A stretch of DNA of 64,000 bases from Solwaraspora sp. WMMD791 (GTDB taxonomy: Bacteria; Actinomycetota; Actinomycetes; Mycobacteriales; Micromonosporaceae), in contig NZ_CP120737.1 of the NCBI RefSeq assembly GCF_029581195.1, forward strand, positions 682,001-746,000. The letters are read 5' to 3'. A program made the position numbers and the translations under genes. The notes beneath the pieces were generated by a model, which had not been told where the DNA came from, searched no databases, and worked only from the letters and a program-made list of their open reading frames with translations. Below are positions 57,401-64,000 of the stretch, piece after piece; positions within the stretch are counted from its first letter, which is position 1, and each line of letters starts with the position of its first letter.

Positions 57401-60400
57401 CTCCACCACGCCCGAGCCACGCACGACCTGGACCGGTTCGCCGTCGCGTTGCGGGAACACGGTACGCAGCGCCGGATGCCGGGCCACCAGCTGGTCCAGT
57501 GCGGCCCGCAGCGCCGGCACGTCCAGTGGCCCGTCGAGCCGTACGGCGATGGGCTCGTTGTAGGTGCCCTGGCCCGGATGCAACCGTTCGAGGAACCACA
57601 TCCGCGCCTGCCCGCGTGACACCGGCCCGGACCGGTCCGGGAGGACATCGCGGGCGGCCGGGGCGGCACGGGCCGCCGCCTGGCCGACCGAGATCTGGTA
57701 GCTGGCGCGTAGCCGGTCCAGATACGGCAGGCCCGCCCGTACCTGTTCGGGGGAGGCACCGAAGTCGACCAACGCGGCCACCTCGTCGACCCCGGCGGCG
57801 GTCAGCGCCTCGATCAGCCGGGCGCCGTCGTCCGGCGAACCGATCAGCGCCCGCGCCTCGCAGTACCGGTCGTAGGCGCGCCGGAACACGTAGTCCAGGT
57901 CGTCGGCGTCGGCGTTGTCGAGGTCCACCCGGAGTCCGAGGCTGTTGGTCAGCTGCCCGAACAGCGACAACGAGGACCGCAGGTACGCCTGCAACGGCGC
58001 GAACGCCTCGGCCCGCGCTCGGGCCGAGTCCGCACCGAGGTAGGTGTGCACGAGGACGACCACCCGGCCACCGTCCGGGTCGAGCCCGTGCGCGGCGCGG
58101 GTCTTACGGTAGCGCCGGATGTTGTCGGCCAGCTGCTCCACCGACTGGCTCATCAGGTTGGTGACCACGCCGAGGTCGTGTTCGGCGGCCCGCTGGTACG
58201 ACTCCGGGTTGCCCACCACGGCGACGAACATCGGCGGCGTCGCCTGCACGGGGCGGGGCAGGGTGCGGACCTCGACCGGTTCGCCGGTGCCGCTGCGGCG
58301 TTCGACCGCCTCCCCGCGCCACAGTCGGCGTACCTGGTCGAGGTGGCGGTACATCACGTCGCGGTGGGTGCCGAAGTGCTCGGGCGCGAGGACGAAGTCG
58401 CCCGCGTGCCAGCCGGGCGCGCAGCCGATACCGACCCGGCCACCGGAGAGCCGGTCGACCATCGCCCATTCCTCGGTGACCCGGATCGGATCGTGCAGCG
58501 GCAGGACCACCGATCCGGCGTGCAACCGGATCCGACTCGTCTCGCGGGCCAGCGCCGCGGCCAGCACCACCGGGTTGGGGAACACCCCACCGAAGGAGTG
58601 GAAGTGACGCTCGGGTATCCACAGCGCGTGGAATCCGTGCTGGTCGGCGAAGCGGGCCGTGTCGACGATCAGCTCGTACGGGTCGGCGGCCTCCGAGCCC
58701 GGCGGATAGTCCCCGAAGAAGTACACACTGAAGTCCGGTGCCCGGAGCGCGGTACCACTCGCCGATTCGGGGCCGCCCGCCGCGACGACACTCGTCGTCG
58801 GTTCGGTTCGCGCCGTCGGCCCGGGTAGGGAGGTGCCTGCCGATCTCGGCGCGGGTACGGCGGCACCGGGCGGGCGGGGGAGCAGCCCGTCGGCGCGCAT
58901 CTGACGCAGCGAGTCGCGCACCGCCTCGATCACCGTGTCGACGTCGTCGTCGGTGTGCGCGGTGGAGAGGAAGAAGTTGCGCCACTCCCAGACGTACACG
59001 CCCTTGAGCAGCAGGTGGTGGTAGAGAAGCTCGAGGTCGGCGTGGTGTTCGAAGCGGAACTGCGAGCCGACGTGGCCGAGCCGCAGCGGGTACTCCTCCT
59101 CGGTGAAGAAGGAGTTCAGTGTGTTGACGAGCCGGTCGGTCCGGGCGTTGAGCTCCTGCTGCAGTCGTGGGCTGTGCGCGGTCAACCGGGTCAGCACCGC
59201 GCGGGCGGCGGCCATGGACACCGGGTGCTGGATGTAGGTGCCGCCGAAGAAGGTCGTCTCCCGCTGCGGTCGGCTGTCGTCGCCGTAGCGCCAGAAGCCG
59301 CCGTCGACGCCGTCCATGATGTCGGCGCGTCCGGCGATCGCCCCGATCGGGAAGCCGCCACCGAGCAGCTTGCCGTACGTGGCGAGGTCCGGCGTCACGC
59401 CGAACAGGCCCTGGGCGCCACGCGGATGGGGTCGGAACCCGGTCAGCATCTCGTCGAACATCAGCACGATGCCGTACCGCTGGGTGATGTCGCGGAGTCG
59501 GCGCAGGAACTCCGTCGGCTGCAGCGACGGGTGCCGGCTCTGCACCGGCTCGACCACGACGGCGGCGAGCCGTTCGCCGAGCGCCTCGATCACCTGCAGG
59601 CTCTCCGGTACGCCGTAGTCGAGCACGACCAGGTCCGCGACGGCACTGGCCGGGATGCCGGTGCTGACCGCGACAGTGCTCCGGTCCGCTCCGGTCCCGA
59701 CCGAGCGGCCGAGCACGTTGTCGGCATGCCCGTGGTACGACCCGTGGAACGTGACGATCGTGTCGCGTCCGGTGGCGGCCCTGGCGAGTCGGATCGCGGC
59801 CGAGTTGGCCTCGGTGCCGGAGTTGGCGAACGCCACGCGCGGCATCCCGGTCAGCTCGCTCAACAGCCGCGCGGCCTCACCCGTGTCGACGCTGCGGGGT
59901 CCGAGCTGGATCCCCCGGGACAGGTGTTCGCGGACCGCGTCGGCGACGAAGTCCGGCTCGTGGCCGAACAGGAGTACCCCGAAGCCCATCGTGATGTCGA
60001 TGTACCGGTTGCCGTCCACGTCCTCCAGCCACGCGCCCTTGGCGCGCTGGCCGGCGATCGGGTACAGCATCTCCTTCGTGGCGCTGCGGAAGCCGACCAC
60101 CGCCCGGCTGTCGGCCAGCACACCGCGGTAGCGCTGGGCGATCTCCTTGGACCGCCGGGTCTTTGCCACGAACCGTTGCCGCAGGTCGTCGAGGTGGGCC
60201 TGAGCGCGGTCGCCGGCGAGGGCCCCGACCTGACCGGCGTCGTGCGCCACGACCACCCTGGGCCCGTGCACGTCGACGCTGGGCGCCGCCGCCTGTCGCG
60301 GTGGTGGTGCCGGTGGCGACGTCGGTGCCGGTGGGTCAGCCGCAGCTGGTTCGGCGGCCGGGGCCCGACGGGACAGGATCAGGCGGGACAGCTTGCCCGC

Positions 60401-63400
60401 GGTGTCGGCTTCCTCGAACAGTTCGCGCATGGCGAGCCGGATACCGAACTCGCCCTCGAACTCCCGCAGCGCGTTGATCATGGCGAGTGAGTCGGCACCC
60501 ATCTCGACGAACGGGCGGTCGACGACGATGTCGTCCGACGCGCAGCCGAGGTGCCGGGCAATGATCTCGCGTACCCGCTCGACCACCGGCGCGAGGTCCG
60601 GCGCGGTCGGTCCGTCGGAGATCGCGGAGCCAGCGTCGCGGGCGGTGTCAGTGTCGACCATCGACCCTCCAGGTTCGGTTCGTGCCAGCGGCGGTCCGGT
60701 CCAGTGGATCCGTCGCTGGAACGGGTAGGCGGGCAGCGGTATCCTGCGTGCGCGCCCGGCGCCGAGCAGCGCTTCCCAGTCCAGGTCGACCCCGTGTGCG
60801 TACAGCTGGGCGCAGCTGTCGAGGTGCTGGTCGAGCTCCGCGCCCCGGCGCTGCGCGGCGAGCACCGGCGATCCGGGCAGGGCGCGGCGCAGCAACCCGA
60901 CCAGGCCCGGATGCGGCCCGACCTCCAGCACCGGCACACCGGTCGGTGCCCCAGGGTCCGACCCGTCGGCTGCCGCGGCGGCGACCGCGGCCGTGACCAG
61001 GTCGAACCGGACCGGTAGCCGGGTCTGCCGCACCAGGTACGCCGGATCCGGCCGGTGCCCCACCGGCAGCACGGCTCCGTCCACGCTGCTGACCAGCGGC
61101 GTCTGCAAGGGTCGCCACCCGACCGCCTCAGCCGCCTCACCCAGCCGGTGCAGGATCGGGTCGAGCAGCGCCGAGTGGAAGGCGCGGTCGACGGCGAGTC
61201 GCTGCCAGCGCCACCCGAGGCGGTCCAGCAGCGTGCACGCGGCGTCGATCGCCTCGACCGGCCCGGCGACGACCTGCTGCTCGGGCGCGTTGGTCGCGGC
61301 CAGGTCGAGCCGTCCATCGGTGGCGAGCAGTTCGTCGACCGCGGCACGGCTGGCGAAGACCGCGACCATCCCCCCGGGCGCGGTGTGCTCGCGCATCAAC
61401 CGTCCGCGCAACCCGGTCAGCCGCAGGCCGTCCTCGACCGACAGCGCACCGGCCGCCGCCAGGGCAGCGTACTCGCCGATGCTGTGGCCGGCGACGAGCC
61501 GCGGCGCCACCCCGAGCGTGTGCCACAGCCGGGTCAGCGCGGCCTGGAACGCGAACAGCGCCGGCTGCGCCACGTCGGCCGGCCAGATCCGGTCGTCGCC
61601 GTCGGCGGCGGTGGCGAGCAGTGGCGTCAGCACCGACGGCCCGCCGGTGCGGCGCTGGTACGCCTCGCAGGCGTCGAGCACCTCCCGTACCTGCGGGTAC
61701 TTCCGGTAGAGCGGAGCTGCCATGCCGGCGTACGAGGTGCCCTGCCCGCCGTAGACCAGGACCGGGGCCACCGGGCCCGGTGCCGACCCGGCCGCCACCC
61801 GCGCCGGACGGTGCCGCTGCGGTGCGGCGAGGTGGTCGTCCAGCGCCTGTGCGAGCGCCGTCGGCGTCGCGCCGGTCACGACGAGCCGGTGCGGCAGGTG
61901 CGGCCGGCCGAGCGCGGCGGTGGTGGCGAGGTCGGCCGGATCGAGCTCGGGATCGGCCAGCAGGTGGTCGCGCAGCCGCCGGGCGAGTGTGTGCAGGCTG
62001 TCCGGGTGGTGCGCCGACAGCGGCACCGCCACCGGTTCTGCCGGTGGCGGTGGCGGTGTCCCTGCCGGTGGTGGTGCCTCCAGGATAAGGTGGACGTTGG
62101 TGCCGCCGACCGCCAGCGCGGTCACCCCCGCCCGACGCGGGCCTGGCAGGTCGGGCCAGTCACGCACTGCGGTCGGGATGACGAAGGGGCTGGCCGCCAG
62201 GTCCAACGCCGGGTTGGGGCGCTCGAACCCGACCAACGGCGGAATCTGCCCGTGCTGCAGCACCAGCACCGCCTTGATCAGGCCGGCCAGACCGGCGCAG
62301 GCGTCCAGGTGCCCGATGGCCGGCTTCGCCGAACCGATCGCGCAGTAGCCGGTCCGGTCGGTGTGCCGGCGGTAGGCCGAGGTCATGGCGTCGAACTCGA
62401 TCGGGTCACCCTTGTAGGTGCCGGTGCCGTGGGCCTCCAGGTAGCCGATCGTCTCGGGGGAGACCCCGGCGACGTCGAACGCGCGCAGGATGGCGTCGCG
62501 CTGCCCGGCGGCGCTCGGTGCGGCGTAGCTGGTCTTCGTGGCACCGTCGTTGTTGACGCCGCCGCCCAGGATCACCGCGTGGATGGTGTCGCCGTCGGCG
62601 ACCGCCCGGTCGTACCGCTTGAGCAGCACCGCCGCGACCCCGTTGCCGCCGACGGTGCCGTCGGACGACGCGTCGAACGCCCGACACCGGCCGGACCGCG
62701 ACAGGATGGTGCCCTTTACGTGGCGGTAGCCCAGGATCTGCGGGGTGTGCACCGCCGAGGCGCCGGCCAGGGCCAGGTCGGCGTCGCCGGCGAGCAACGC
62801 CTGTCCGGCCAGGTGCACCGCCACCAGGGCCGTCGAGCAGCCACTCTGTACGGTGACCGCCGGACCGGTCAGGCCGAGCCGGTACGCGACCCGGGTGGCG
62901 GCGAAGTCGTTGAAGTTGCCCAGGGCCACCTGGAACGCCGGGCCGAAGTCACCGTCCCAGCGGGCGGTCGGCAGGTTGTTGCGCAGGTACGTGTTCAGCG
63001 GATACAGGTGGTATCCGACCCCGGCGAAGATGCCCACCCTCGCGTCGGGTCGCGCGCCCGCGTATCCGCCGTTCTCCAGCGCGTGGTAGCAGGTCTGCAG
63101 GAACAGCCGGTGCTGCGGATCGACGGTGCGCGCCTCCTGCGCGCTCATCCCGAAGAACTCCGCGTCGAACGAGTCGATGTCGTCGAGCACGCCGCTGACG
63201 GCGACGAAGTCCGGTGACTCACGCAGCTCGGCCGGCACCCCGGCGCTGGCCAGCTCGGTCGGGCTGAACCGCCGTACGCTGGTCACGCCGTCGCGGATGT
63301 TGCGCCAGTACGCCTGCGGCGTGTCCGCGCCAGGTAGCCGTAACGCCATACCGATGATGGCGATCCGTCGGTCGTCGGCGCCCCCGCGCGTCGGCATGCT

Positions 63401-63403
63401 CAT
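54398..63403 (-). CDS. Hybrid PKS-NRPS megasynthase, KS-AT-ACP-AMT-LLM-C-A-PCP
   Basis: 3001 aa from the ATG at 63403, which overlaps the MFS gene stop (ATGA). Order: KS ~12-440 (Cys189 in SGCSTAL, His325 in EAHGTGT, His365); AT ~545-880 (Ser641 in GHSIGEY; AFHS motif, so malonyl-CoA); ACP ~935-1012 (Ser972); class-III PLP aminotransferase ~1090-1505 (Lys1345 in ATYGKLLGG), as in mycosubtilin and microcystin systems; luciferase-like FMN monooxygenase ~1555-1905 of the MupA/Atu3671 kind; condensation ~1925-2370 (LHHIVVDAA); adenylation ~2385-2840 (MYTSGSTGRPKG); PCP ~2900-2970 (Ser2937 in GGHSI). No KR, DH or TE. A beta-ketoacyl unit should be transaminated to a beta-amine, oxidised, then joined to an amino acid. 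The A-domain pocket reads D-A-L-M-L-V-V-V-I-K by eye, hydrophobic and not assigned. Confidence 0.93.
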   Translation of the reverse strand: MSMPTRGGADDRRIAIIGMALRLPGADTPQAYWRNIRDGVTSVRRFSPTELASAGVPAELRESPDFVAVSGVLDDIDSFDAEFFGMSAQEARTVDPQHRLFLQTCYHALENGGYAGARPDARVGIFAGVGYHLYPLNTYLRNNLPTARWDGDFGPAFQVALGNFNDFAATRVAYRLGLTGPAVTVQSGCSTALVAVHLAGQALLAGDADLALAGASAVHTPQILGYRHVKGTILSRSGRCRAFDASSDGTVGGNGVAAVLLKRYDRAVADGDTIHAVILGGGVNNDGATKTSYAAPSAAGQRDAILRAFDVAGVSPETIGYLEAHGTGTYKGDPIEFDAMTSAYRRHTDRTGYCAIGSAKPAIGHLDACAGLAGLIKAVLVLQHGQIPPLVGFERPNPALDLAASPFVIPTAVRDWPDLPGPRRAGVTALAVGGTNVHLILEAPPPAGTPPPPPAEPVAVPLSAHHPDSLHTLARRLRDHLLADPELDPADLATTAALGRPHLPHRLVVTGATPTALAQALDDHLAAPQRHRPARVAAGSAPGPVAPVLVYGGQGTSYAGMAAPLYRKYPQVREVLDACEAYQRRTGGPSVLTPLLATAADGDDRIWPADVAQPALFAFQAALTRLWHTLGVAPRLVAGHSIGEYAALAAAGALSVEDGLRLTGLRGRLMREHTAPGGMVAVFASRAAVDELLATDGRLDLAATNAPEQQVVAGPVEAIDAACTLLDRLGWRWQRLAVDRAFHSALLDPILHRLGEAAEAVGWRPLQTPLVSSVDGAVLPVGHRPDPAYLVRQTRLPVRFDLVTAAVAAAAADGSDPGAPTGVPVLEVGPHPGLVGLLRRALPGSPVLAAQRRGAELDQHLDSCAQLYAHGVDLDWEALLGAGRARRIPLPAYPFQRRIHWTGPPLARTEPGGSMVDTDTARDAGSAISDGPTAPDLAPVVERVREIIARHLGCASDDIVVDRPFVEMGADSLAMINALREFEGEFGIRLAMRELFEEADTAGKLSRLILSRRAPAAEPAAADPPAPTSPPAPPPRQAAAPSVDVHGPRVVVAHDAGQVGALAGDRAQAHLDDLRQRFVAKTRRSKEIAQRYRGVLADSRAVVGFRSATKEMLYPIAGQRAKGAWLEDVDGNRYIDITMGFGVLLFGHEPDFVADAVREHLSRGIQLGPRSVDTGEAARLLSELTGMPRVAFANSGTEANSAAIRLARAATGRDTIVTFHGSYHGHADNVLGRSVGTGADRSTVAVSTGIPASAVADLVVLDYGVPESLQVIEALGERLAAVVVEPVQSRHPSLQPTEFLRRLRDITQRYGIVLMFDEMLTGFRPHPRGAQGLFGVTPDLATYGKLLGGGFPIGAIAGRADIMDGVDGGFWRYGDDSRPQRETTFFGGTYIQHPVSMAAARAVLTRLTAHSPRLQQELNARTDRLVNTLNSFFTEEEYPLRLGHVGSQFRFEHHADLELLYHHLLLKGVYVWEWRNFFLSTAHTDDDVDTVIEAVRDSLRQMRADGLLPRPPGAAVPAPRSAGTSLPGPTARTEPTTSVVAAGGPESASGTALRAPDFSVYFFGDYPPGSEAADPYELIVDTARFADQHGFHALWIPERHFHSFGGVFPNPVVLAAALARETSRIRLHAGSVVLPLHDPIRVTEEWAMVDRLSGGRVGIGCAPGWHAGDFVLAPEHFGTHRDVMYRHLDQVRRLWRGEAVERRSGTGEPVEVRTLPRPVQATPPMFVAVVGNPESYQRAAEHDLGVVTNLMSQSVEQLADNIRRYRKTRAAHGLDPDGGRVVVLVHTYLGADSARARAEAFAPLQAYLRSSLSLFGQLTNSLGLRVDLDNADADDLDYVFRRAYDRYCEARALIGSPDDGARLIEALTAAGVDEVAALVDFGASPEQVRAGLPYLDRLRASYQISVGQAAARAAPAARDVLPDRSGPVSRGQARMWFLERLHPGQGTYNEPIAVRLDGPLDVPALRAALDQLVARHPALRTVFPQRDGEPVQVVRGSGVVELTVEEHNGRDEDEAVRQVLADEVRRVFDLARGPLLVTRLLRWSPERHVLVLSLHHIVVDAASMTVLARDLSASYRAALDGRPAELPELTVDCLDLARREADADGGPRDEQAGLAYWRERLAGELPVLDLPTDRPRPPVRSGAGASVRRRLDPRLSGLLSRLSGAHRSTLFMTMLAGYAATLRRFTRSDQLIVGTPVSVRPSGAENVVGFFLNTVALRLDLSGDPTFADLLTQVRDTALDAYSHAHVPFDAVVGAVSPDRDPSRTPVFQTIVEFDNSGDPLPLDLPQVTARTLAHRAERAVTDLALYVTNHPDGIDCRLEYSTDVFAADSAERLLSYLVATLAAAVEQPDARISVLAGVLDTDRDFLATRSVGRHRDLPPGGVHDAVRQWAVRTPQAVAVIGGGTVLTYRQLDEQASVLAHRLARHGVAVGDIVALWLPRSPEFIVAALAVLRAGAAYLPLDPSLDGRQVRFMVSDSAVRVVLATGADAAPDLPDGVHLLRVDESGDGYGDPGRVADDPDAACYLMYTSGSTGRPKGVVITHRGVSNLCRWYRDELALTADDRGAVVCGQSFDASMLEIWPMLQVGASLTIADDAVRLDSMALARWLRTAGVSVAMLPTPIGEGLLSLPVAAQPRLRHLTVGGQQLRVRPQPGVPYVVRNVYGPTETTVIATSEVVAQASAGADGPIPIGRPLDNVRVEVRDEWGNLAPVGAVGELFIGGAGVGRGYLNRPELTAQRFVDDPAGGPGSRCYRTGDLVRWTADGALVFLGRTDDQVKIRGNRVEPGETSAVLRGLDLVADGVVVARRDRHDEAYLAGYVVPAPGVAHDGLADRLVAALARQLPDVLIPRTWAVLSALPQTGNNKVDHAGLPEPTIRTGMPAPLTPQPTPPPPAPPAAAGEPAGDALAETVRALWAAELDQDPRRIDHEVSFFTLGGHSINAMRLLNRVREAMAVDYPALEFFRAPTIAAMVGRLRGTVTAALPALVRAAVDDDSTHRVRGAL

Positions 63404-64000
63404 GCCGGTGCCCGCCGGCGGGTCCACAGCACGGCCAGGAACGCCGTTGCCAACAGCACCGCCACTCCGTGGAACACGGTGACCACGGTCAACGGGCTGA
63501 GCCGCTCCAGCAGAAAGGAGCAGGCGACCATGCCGACGCCGAAGCCGAGGTTCTCCGCGGTGGCCGAGAACCCGAAGACGTACCCGCGCTGATCGTCCGG
63601 TGCGGCCTGGAGCCGGGTGGTGTAGGCGATCTCGGTGAAGCCGTCGGCGATGCCGGCGGCCAGGGCGGCCAGGGCGGCCAGCGGGAGCGGCGGCGCGGTG
63701 AAGGCGAGGATGAACGCCACCGACATGATCGCCGCGCCGGCGGCGAACGCGCGCTCGTTGATGGTCCGACCGGTGCGCCTGGCCCAGCGGGCGACCGCGC
63801 GTTGCGCGATGATGTTGCCGATCGCCCAGATGGCCCAGAACTGCGACATGAACGCGGCTGGATGCTGTGGGTCGAGCAGAGTGGACAGCACCGGTAGGCC
63901 GACGTTGTGCGAGGCCGAGCCGAACGCGTCGACGGCGCGCAGGCTGACCAGTGCGAGCAGGATCGGGGTCAGCCGAAGGTAGCGCAGGGCCGTCAGCTGC
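63400..64000 (-). CDS. MFS transporter, C-terminal part (5' end outside window)
   Basis: The frame is open to the window edge, giving the last ~200 residues: about five to six membrane segments, e.g. FAAGAAIMSVAFILAFTAPP and VVTVFHGVAVLLATAFLAVL, with WARRTGRTINERAF as a basic cytoplasmic loop and ALAAGIADGFTEIAYTTRLQ. The second half of a 12-TM major facilitator. Its stop overlaps the megasynthase ATG, so it is the first visible gene of the biosynthetic operon and likely exports or confers resistance to the product. Confidence 0.85.
   Translation of the reverse strand, partial: QLTALRYLRLTPILLALVSLRAVDAFGSASHNVGLPVLSTLLDPQHPAAFMSQFWAIWAIGNIIAQRAVARWARRTGRTINERAFAAGAAIMSVAFILAFTAPPLPLAALAALAAGIADGFTEIAYTTRLQAAPDDQRGYVFGFSATAENLGFGVGMVACSFLLERLSPLTVVTVFHGVAVLLATAFLAVLWTRRRAPA

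Noticed and set aside
55778-57619. Plus-strand frame of 613 codons opposite the megasynthase
   Set aside because: Shadow of C/A-domain coding; no ribosome site or recognisable domain.
61055-63217. Plus-strand frame of 720 codons opposite KS and AT
   Set aside because: Shadow; composition biased to R, G, V, Q and no protein family features.
1-64000. tRNA, rRNA, CRISPR array, transposase, integrase or att sites
   Set aside because: Read for these on both strands; no cloverleaf with CCA-type ends, regularly spaced repeats or recombinase motifs were recognised.

Overview
High-GC, gene-dense actinomycete DNA. GTG starts, 4-bp ATGA/GTGA gene overlaps, a lipoprotein with an actinobacterial-type signal, and a large modular megasynthase all fit a member of the Micromonosporaceae or a close relative. 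The genus cannot be fixed from sequence reading alone. No tRNA, rRNA, CRISPR array, transposase or integrase was seen.

Layout. (1) 1-3900: tail of a LacI-type regulator, a perfect LacI-type palindrome, then an L-rhamnose operon (fused rhamnulose-1-P aldolase/lactaldehyde dehydrogenase, and rhamnulokinase). (2) 4092-12020: a small membrane-anchored protein, an 1820-aa single-chain biotin-dependent acyl-CoA carboxylase followed by a strong hairpin, a tyrosine/dual-specificity phosphatase and a GNAT-like acyltransferase. (3) 12210-41126: a catabolic 'island' under a TetR regulator. It holds a Dpp-type ABC importer, four acyl-CoA ligases, three acyl-CoA dehydrogenases, a MaoC hydratase, two crotonases, a KAS-III/DUF35 fusion beside a thiolase, an SDR, four luciferase-like flavin monooxygenases, a flavin reductase, an MBL-fold hydrolase and three VOC proteins. 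Five good copies and one degenerate copy of an 18-bp inverted-repeat operator (consensus ATACCGGCTGGTCGGWAT) sit in its promoter regions, so it probably works as one regulon that imports, CoA-activates, oxygenates and beta-oxidises an unidentified, probably cyclic or branched, lipophilic carboxylic acid. (4) 41132-47744: a broken secreted alpha/beta-hydrolase, XRE and PaaX regulators, a secreted CBM2 esterase, a DsbA/VKOR disulfide pair and a spermidine-synthase-like protein. (5) 48303-64000: the edge of a natural-product gene cluster.

The cluster edge is the most interesting part. On the minus strand, MFS exporter, a 3001-aa KS-AT-ACP-aminotransferase-LLM-C-A-PCP megasynthase, a stand-alone TubC-docking/condensation protein and an FMN reductase are translationally coupled. 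Facing it on the plus strand are a glycosyltransferase, a two-subunit Rieske oxygenase, a carboxymuconolactone-decarboxylase-like protein and an unrecognised Cys-containing protein. The inferred chemistry is malonyl extension, beta-keto to beta-amine conversion on the carrier protein, flavin-dependent oxidation of that intermediate (reduced FMN coming from the neighbouring reductase), one amino-acid addition, then a condensation or release step by the docked C protein. Earlier assembly-line genes must lie beyond position 64000.
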